Shown here piece after piece: positions 59,072 through 64,000 of a DNA stretch of 64,000 nt (the first letter of the stretch is position 1; each line of letters starts with the position of its first letter). The position numbers and the translations under genes were made by a program. Under the pieces are notes generated by a model. That model saw nothing but the letters and a program-made list of their open reading frames with translations, did no database searches and had not been told where the DNA came from. This DNA comes from Henriciella sp. (GTDB taxonomy: Bacteria > Pseudomonadota > Alphaproteobacteria > Caulobacterales > Hyphomonadaceae). The stretch spans positions 52,627 to 116,626 of the forward strand of contig JAJFFK010000027.1 in NCBI GenBank assembly GCA_021776655.1. The letters run 5' to 3'.

Positions 59072-61636
59072 ATGGCTGAACAGATCACAGCTGTAGAAAC
59101 CATTGAGACAGTTGAAAAACGCCATCGGATCGATTGGCTGCAAATGGCCTTCTGGGCATGCTTGATGTTTGCCGTCGCTGCCGCGAGTGCGACAGCCGCA
59201 TGGCCGAATGCAGGCGGACCAACTGGGTTGATATTGCTGATCGCAATGGCGGCTGGTGGGATGGTCTTTTTGTTATGGATTATTCGCGGTGCCGGTCGCA
59301 AAATGGGATTGTTCCCAGAACGCGGCGCAATGGCCGCAGCGATGAAACCGGCTGTGCCACGCTTCCAATGGGTTCAGGCGCTGGAAGAAGCGGTTTTGAT
59401 TTCTGACCGGGGCGGGGCGCCATTGGTGGCTAATGATGCTTATGCTGAACTGACTGAGCTGGCATTGGTTGGCCAATCAGATGCCAATGAGCCTGTTTCT
59501 GTCGACCGGATATTCAGCGCGTCACCAGGCCTGGCGGCCCCGGTGTTCAGATTGTCGAAGGCCGCGAAAGCTGGCGAACGCCGCCGCGAAACACTGCCTG
59601 TGATGACGCTTGGCACTGACGGTCTACCTGTTCAATACGAAGCGACTGTTGCGCCGCTCGGCTCCACGCGCGCCATCTGGCGATTGCGCCGTATTGCTGG
59701 ATCCGAGCAGGTCACTGGCGCTGCGGATATGCGTGCACTGTATGTTGAAGATGCGCCTTTGGGCTTTTTTTCGTCGGCCGCCGATGGCACGATTACCTAT
59801 TCAAATGCTTGGCTTCGCGATCTGCTTGGTTTGCCGGAAACCGCGAAGAATGTGCGCCTCGACGATATTATGCGACCTGAGTTCGTCAAAATGCTGCGCC
59901 GAGATCGCCGATCCGGTGTGCCGGGACGTGCTGATATCATGATCCGGTCCAGAGATGGTGTTGAGGTTCCGGTTCAGACCATCACGACATGGAATGGTAA
60001 GGGCGCTGATGCGACGGGCCGGACTGTCGTACTGGCGAATTCTCAAAGCTTGCTGGCGGGCGAAAGCCGTATGCTTGCCGCATCGGCGAGCCGGCCACCG
60101 CGTCCTGATGGCGATCCGATGTTTGATGACGCGCCGTTCGGTGCGGTACGCCTTGAAGGCAACTCACTTGAAGGCGCGATTATCACCGACGCTAATCGCG
60201 CTCTGATGGGGCTTGCTGGCGGTGCGGCCTCACCTGGTACGCGGTTCATCGATTTGTTCATTGCCGAAGAAGGCGAAGAAAATCTGCGCGAGAAGCTGCT
60301 TGATTCAATTGATAAACCGGTCGGCCTCAAACTCGCTGACGAAGAAAACAAACATGTGAACGTGTTTGTGACACTCGATCAGCGCGGCCAACCAGAGGTC
60401 GCCTACGTGATCGACATGAGTGAGCAAAAGCAACTCGAGATGCGCTTGGCTCAGGGTGAGAAGATGTCGGCTATTGGCAAGCTCGCGGGCGGCGTCGCGC
60501 ATGATTTCAACAATGTGCTGACCGGTATCATTCTGAATAATGACCATCTGATGAGTCTGCATCCGGTTGGCGATCCGTCCTTTGATAATCTCAAGAAAAT
60601 CCACGAATTTTCTATCCGCGCCAAGGATTTGGTGCAGATGTTACTTGCTTATGCGCGCCAGCAGACCTTCCGGCGCGAAGTCTTTGAGCCCGGTGAATTC
60701 CTGTCAGAGTTCGCTATCCTGCTCGGACAGTTGATTGACGAGCGGATCGATTTCAATGTCGTGCACGGGCGTGATTTGCCGATGATTAAGGCTGACCGTA
60801 ACCAGCTTGAAACCGCGATCATCAATCTGGCGACGAATGCTCGCGATGCTTTGCTGATGGATGGTGGCCGGGGCGGAAAGCTGACCATCAAGACGTCCCG
60901 TGCGACAGAAAAAGACGCGCATGCAAATGGCTTCCGCTATGTTGAAGAGAATGATTATCTACTGATCGAAGTGATTGATACGGGGCACGGCATCGCGCCG
61001 GAGAATCTCAAGAATATTTTCAATCCGTTCTTTACGACCAAGCCTAAAGGGCTTGGCACCGGGCTTGGCCTGTCGACTGTGTATGGCATCATCAAGCAAT
61101 CTGACGGCTATATCTGTCCGTTGAGTAAAGTTGGTAATGGGACGACGTTCCAGATCTATCTGCCTGCCTTGCGCGCCGATGAGATTCCGGAAGCCGAAAT
61201 CGTTCCACCGGAAGAGCTGCGCCGCGCGGCTGAGCCTGTCGATGTGTCCGGGCGGGGCCGTATTCTACTGGTCGAGGACGAAGACGGTGTGCGCTCGATT
61301 GCGGCGTCGCAACTTCGCTCACGCGGTTATGATGTCGAAGAGGCGTGTGATGGCGAGGAAGCTCTCGAAATCCTTGAGAATGAGCCGGGCGCATTCGACT
61401 TGATCGTGTCGGATGTGGTCATGCCGGGTATCGATGGCCCAACCTTGATCCGTGAAGCCAAAGAGCTGCTTGGATCAGCCAAAGTCCTCTTCATGTCTGG
61501 TTATGCCGAACGCGATATCGCTCAGCAACTCGACGATGACCGGGAAGTCTCGTTCATGCCTAAACCGTTTACGGTCAAACAATTGGCCGAGCGGGTAAAG
61601 CTGGAACTGAACGCCAAGGCGAAAGAGGCCGCTTAA
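59072..61636 (+). CDS. cckA: Cell-cycle hybrid histidine kinase CckA
   Basis: An 854-residue hybrid kinase: two N-terminal membrane helices (residues 27-75), PAS-like sensor domains (about 110-230 and 235-440), a dimerisation domain with His477 (GKLAGGVAHDFNNVLTGIILNN), an ATPase domain (DTGHGIAPENLKNIFNPFFTTKPKGLGTGLGLSTVYG) and a C-terminal receiver with Asp781 (IVSDVVMPGIDGP). CckA feeds phosphate via ChpT to CtrA. ATG 59072 follows GGGAG; the frame upstream is not conserved-looking. Confidence 0.9.
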   Translation: MAEQITAVETIETVEKRHRIDWLQMAFWACLMFAVAAASATAAWPNAGGPTGLILLIAMAAGGMVFLLWIIRGAGRKMGLFPERGAMAAAMKPAVPRFQWVQALEEAVLISDRGGAPLVANDAYAELTELALVGQSDANEPVSVDRIFSASPGLAAPVFRLSKAAKAGERRRETLPVMTLGTDGLPVQYEATVAPLGSTRAIWRLRRIAGSEQVTGAADMRALYVEDAPLGFFSSAADGTITYSNAWLRDLLGLPETAKNVRLDDIMRPEFVKMLRRDRRSGVPGRADIMIRSRDGVEVPVQTITTWNGKGADATGRTVVLANSQSLLAGESRMLAASASRPPRPDGDPMFDDAPFGAVRLEGNSLEGAIITDANRALMGLAGGAASPGTRFIDLFIAEEGEENLREKLLDSIDKPVGLKLADEENKHVNVFVTLDQRGQPEVAYVIDMSEQKQLEMRLAQGEKMSAIGKLAGGVAHDFNNVLTGIILNNDHLMSLHPVGDPSFDNLKKIHEFSIRAKDLVQMLLAYARQQTFRREVFEPGEFLSEFAILLGQLIDERIDFNVVHGRDLPMIKADRNQLETAIINLATNARDALLMDGGRGGKLTIKTSRATEKDAHANGFRYVEENDYLLIEVIDTGHGIAPENLKNIFNPFFTTKPKGLGTGLGLSTVYGIIKQSDGYICPLSKVGNGTTFQIYLPALRADEIPEAEIVPPEELRRAAEPVDVSGRGRILLVEDEDGVRSIAASQLRSRGYDVEEACDGEEALEILENEPGAFDLIVSDVVMPGIDGPTLIREAKELLGSAKVLFMSGYAERDIAQQLDDDREVSFMPKPFTVKQLAERVKLELNAKAKEAA

Positions 61637-62838
61637 GCTGCGATCACTTCATTTGTGCCCAGCGCCTGAAACAGGTCTTCGAGAATATCGTCGATAGCTT
61701 CCAGCCCTACTGACAAGCGAACCAGACCCTCGCTGATGCCGTGACTGGCGCGTTCTTCCTGTGTGTAAGTTGAATGGGTCATACTGGCTGGATGCTGGAT
61801 TAGCGTTTCAGCATCACCAAGGGACACGGCTCGCCGGATCAAGGTCAATCGGTTCATCATCGCCAAGCCAGCCTGATAGCCACCTTTAAGCTCAAACGCG
61901 ACCATGCCGCCAAATCCATCCATTTGGCGCTGGGCAAGCTCGCGCTGCGGGAAGCTGCTCAAGCCGGGATAGGACACGCTGGAAATACCGGGATGGGCCT
62001 CCAACATTTCCGCGACCGCCATGCCATTTTGCGCGTGCCGCTCAACCCGCAATTCAAGCGTTTTCAGGCCGCGCAGGATCAGCATTGCATTGAACGGCGC
62101 CATCACAGATCCGGTCATGTCCTTGACCCCGATCATGCGCACCTCGGCCATGTCTTCGGTGCTGCCAATTGCAATTCCGGCAACCAGATCACCATGACCG
62201 CCGAGATATTTCGTAGCGGAATGCACGACAATATCGGCGCCGTGCTCGAGCGGGCGAGTTTGCACCGGGGTCGCGTAAGTATTGTCGACCACGGTGCGGG
62301 TGCCATTGCGTTTGGTGATGGCGCTGATCGCAGCGATATCGACCAGGCGCATATTCGGATTGGCCGGGGTTTCGAAATAGACGATCTTGGTCTTGTCGCT
62401 GATCGCCGCCTCGAGTGCAGAGGGCTCGGTCAGGTCAACATGGGTCACCGTGATGCCAAACCGGGTCAGGCCATCACGCATGAATGAGAAGGTGCAGCCA
62501 TACAGTGTCTTGTCGGTGATCACCTCGTCGCCAGCGCGTAGAAAACTCCACATCACAGCGGCAATCGCGCCCATGCCAGATGCCATTGCGACCCCTGCTT
62601 CGCCATTTTCCAGAACCGCCATTCGCCGTTCTAACAGCTCTGTGGTCGGATTGGAGATGCGTGAATAGATATGACCTGGCGCTTCACCGGCAAAGCGGGC
62701 ACCGCCGGTTTCAGCCGTGTCGAACGCGAAGGTCGAGGTCAGATGCAAAGGCGGGGTCAGGGCACCTTGCTCGGACAAGGGATCGTAGCCGAAATGGATC
62801 GCTCGTGTTGAAAATCCGGACCTGTGATCTGTCGTCAT
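61633..62838 (-). CDS. Methionine gamma-lyase-like PLP enzyme
   Basis: A 401-residue Cys/Met metabolism PLP-dependent enzyme. PLP lysine in HSATKYLGGHGDLVAG, substrate-binding loop YSRISNPTTELLERRMA, and the YGCTFSF motif whose cysteine is typical of methionine gamma-lyase. It would cleave methionine to methanethiol, ammonia and 2-oxobutyrate. ATG 62838 has AAGG eight bases upstream (GTG 62847 is alternative). Divergent Lrp-type regulator next door; convergent four-base overlap with cckA. Confidence 0.85.
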   Translation of the reverse strand: MTTDHRSGFSTRAIHFGYDPLSEQGALTPPLHLTSTFAFDTAETGGARFAGEAPGHIYSRISNPTTELLERRMAVLENGEAGVAMASGMGAIAAVMWSFLRAGDEVITDKTLYGCTFSFMRDGLTRFGITVTHVDLTEPSALEAAISDKTKIVYFETPANPNMRLVDIAAISAITKRNGTRTVVDNTYATPVQTRPLEHGADIVVHSATKYLGGHGDLVAGIAIGSTEDMAEVRMIGVKDMTGSVMAPFNAMLILRGLKTLELRVERHAQNGMAVAEMLEAHPGISSVSYPGLSSFPQRELAQRQMDGFGGMVAFELKGGYQAGLAMMNRLTLIRRAVSLGDAETLIQHPASMTHSTYTQEERASHGISEGLVRLSVGLEAIDDILEDLFQALGTNEVIAA

Positions 62839-62956
62839 AGAAAACACCTTGATGTATTATGGCTTACCGGCAGAATAACCTAATTCGTGCCGCAGGAGTT
62901 TGCGAATTGGCAAGTAACCTGCATTGATATTGGCAGAACCTATCAAGGAACGCGTC

Positions 62957-63412
62957 ATGGATAACAAAGATCGCCAAATTCTCGCGGCGCTACAGAAAGA
63001 TGGCCGCTTGTCCAACCAGGAATTGTCCGAACGGGTCAACCTGTCGCCGAGCCCGTGCCTGCGCCGGGTTCGGATCATGGAACAGGCCGGGGTGATCCGT
63101 GGCTATACGGCACTTGTCGATCAGAAAGCCTGGGGCCTGCCGGTCACTGTGTTTATCCGCATCAAGCTCGAACGCCATAGCGACGATGTTGTACAGGCGT
63201 TTGAGCGCACCATGCTCGAGATGGACGAGGTGATGGATTGCTGGCTGATGACCGGGCGCTCGGACTATCAATTGCGCGTCATCGCTGCTGATCTCGACGC
63301 CTACGAAGCTTTCGTGCGCGGCAAATTGCAACACATTACCGGCATCGCCTCAATCGATACGAGCTTTGCCTATGGCAGCGTCAAGCGTAGCCAGGCCTAT
63401 CCGTCAGTGTGA
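62957..63412 (+). CDS. Lrp/AsnC-family transcriptional regulator
   Basis: A 151-residue regulator: HTH (RLSNQELSERVNLSPSPCLRRVRIMEQAGVIRGY) followed by the RAM/AsnC ligand domain (MDEVMDCWLMTGRSDYQLRVIAADLDAYEAFV). ATG 62957 has AAGGA upstream. It is divergent from the methionine gamma-lyase gene across 118 bases, as MdeR is from mdeA in Pseudomonas, so it probably controls that gene in response to an amino acid. Confidence 0.92.
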   Translation: MDNKDRQILAALQKDGRLSNQELSERVNLSPSPCLRRVRIMEQAGVIRGYTALVDQKAWGLPVTVFIRIKLERHSDDVVQAFERTMLEMDEVMDCWLMTGRSDYQLRVIAADLDAYEAFVRGKLQHITGIASIDTSFAYGSVKRSQAYPSV

Positions 63413-64000
63413 AACGCCAGATTGGCGCTGGTTTTGGTTTGCTTAAGGTTTGCCTCGTGCTTTGGGTTTTGTCCCGCGTTTGTTTTGCGACGCGCTAAGA
63501 CGCTTCGCGCCAGCGTCGCGAAGCAGGTTCCGCGTCAGCGCTTTGCGCTGCCACATGAACCAAGCTCAGGGCTGTGCTTCCACATTTCAAATTGTCATCC
63601 CGGAATTTGCGTCAGCAAATATCCGGGACCCAGGGACACTGTGCACTGGGTCCCGGATCGCTACGCGTCCGGGATGACAATGGAAAGGATAGTCCTGAGA
63701 CAGGACGTGCCGAATACAAACAGCCCTGAGCCCGGTTCATGTTCGCGAAGCGAACGGAACCCGCTTCGCCTCGCATCGCCCGGAGGGCGTTAGCGCGAGG
63801 CAAAACCAGAGCCCTGAGCTGCGTGTAAATTCCAGCACATGTGTCCGGTGCGCCGTGTGGCGTCCGGGAATATATTTCTAAAGGTTTCCGATGGTTCCGG
63901 GCTTGATCCGGAATCTCGTGCAATTGAGTTTGGAAGCCCCGATGGAGATCCCGGGTCAAGCCCGGGACAGTCGGAGTATATGAGTTAAAACGGGGTCGCG
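63413..64000. other. Repeat-rich noncoding right end
   Basis: No credible gene. It holds a composite palindrome (63592-63680), an inexact GAACCGGGCT...GCGAAGCGAA-type segment near 63728-63790, and diverged members of the CTTGATCCGG/GGTCAAGCCCGG family near 63897-63970. Open frames here have the composition of repeats. Confidence 0.65.
63592..63680. repeat. Composite palindrome of TTGTCATCCCGG repeats
   Basis: TTGTCATCCCGG at the left is the inverse of CCGGGATGACAA at the right, with inner pair ATCCGGGACCCAG / CTGGGTCCCGGAT. The layout is the same as 48567-48664, with different loop sequences. Confidence 0.82.

Noticed and set aside
63422..63793. Plus-strand 123-codon ORF in the right end
   Set aside because: It runs through palindromic repeats and has their composition; no start context or family similarity.

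Overview
The window looks like a chromosomal segment from an alphaproteobacterium, probably of the Caulobacterales/Maricaulales/Hyphomonadaceae type. The reasons are a Rhodobacter-type gene transfer agent (GTA) cluster, the hybrid kinase CckA, FlbT, a CtrA-like box upstream of a FliM-like gene, a single-cysteine DksA, TonB receptors and RcnB-like proteins. Lineage is an inference from gene content; no rRNA or tRNA gene was seen.

Region 1 (1-9.6 kb) is the right half of a GTA structural cluster: the end of the prohead protease, then capsid, connector, tail terminator, major tail protein, two tail chaperones, a very short tape measure, distal tail protein, hub, NlpC/P60 peptidase and the large tip protein. 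There is no room for a g7-type gene. The hub protein has a compact C-terminal domain. A signal-peptide DM13-domain gene with its own intrinsic terminator sits between the peptidase and the tip gene. Region 2 (9.7-23.3 kb) holds a J-domain protein, a PepSY/PhoP-PhoQ-like trio, ccmE, a hydrolase-OsmC fusion, a degP/two-component set, glnE, and an EF-hand/ECF sigma/anti-sigma/Spy-like sensor set.

Region 3 (23.3-33.4 kb) is mainly on the minus strand: GFA protein, amidase, methyltransferase, lipoprotein, and the two methylmalonyl-CoA mutase subunits separated by a REP-associated tyrosine transposase (RAYT) flanked by REP copies. On the plus strand follow a nitronate monooxygenase and an M15 peptidase/3TM-holin pair, the likely GTA lysis module. 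Region 4 (33.4-48.5 kb) has a TonB receptor, a nuclease, a YjbR protein, a second RAYT with two REP families, uvrB preceded by a possible 26-codon ORF with a perfect Shine-Dalgarno, an Arg/His-rich RcnB-like protein, arfB, a repeat protein, an oxidoreductase, sodC, a tlyA homologue apparently lacking most of its S4 domain, a SnoaL-like protein and a MoxR ATPase.

Region 5 (48.7-64 kb) carries a TIR-Sel1 membrane protein, flbT, MarC, dksA, a FliM-like protein, TerC, a polyproline lipoprotein metalloprotease with a partner lipoprotein, cckA, and a methionine gamma-lyase/Lrp divergent pair. The right end is repeat-rich noncoding DNA. At least three families of palindromic repeats recur through the window, one copy lying inside the GTA operon.
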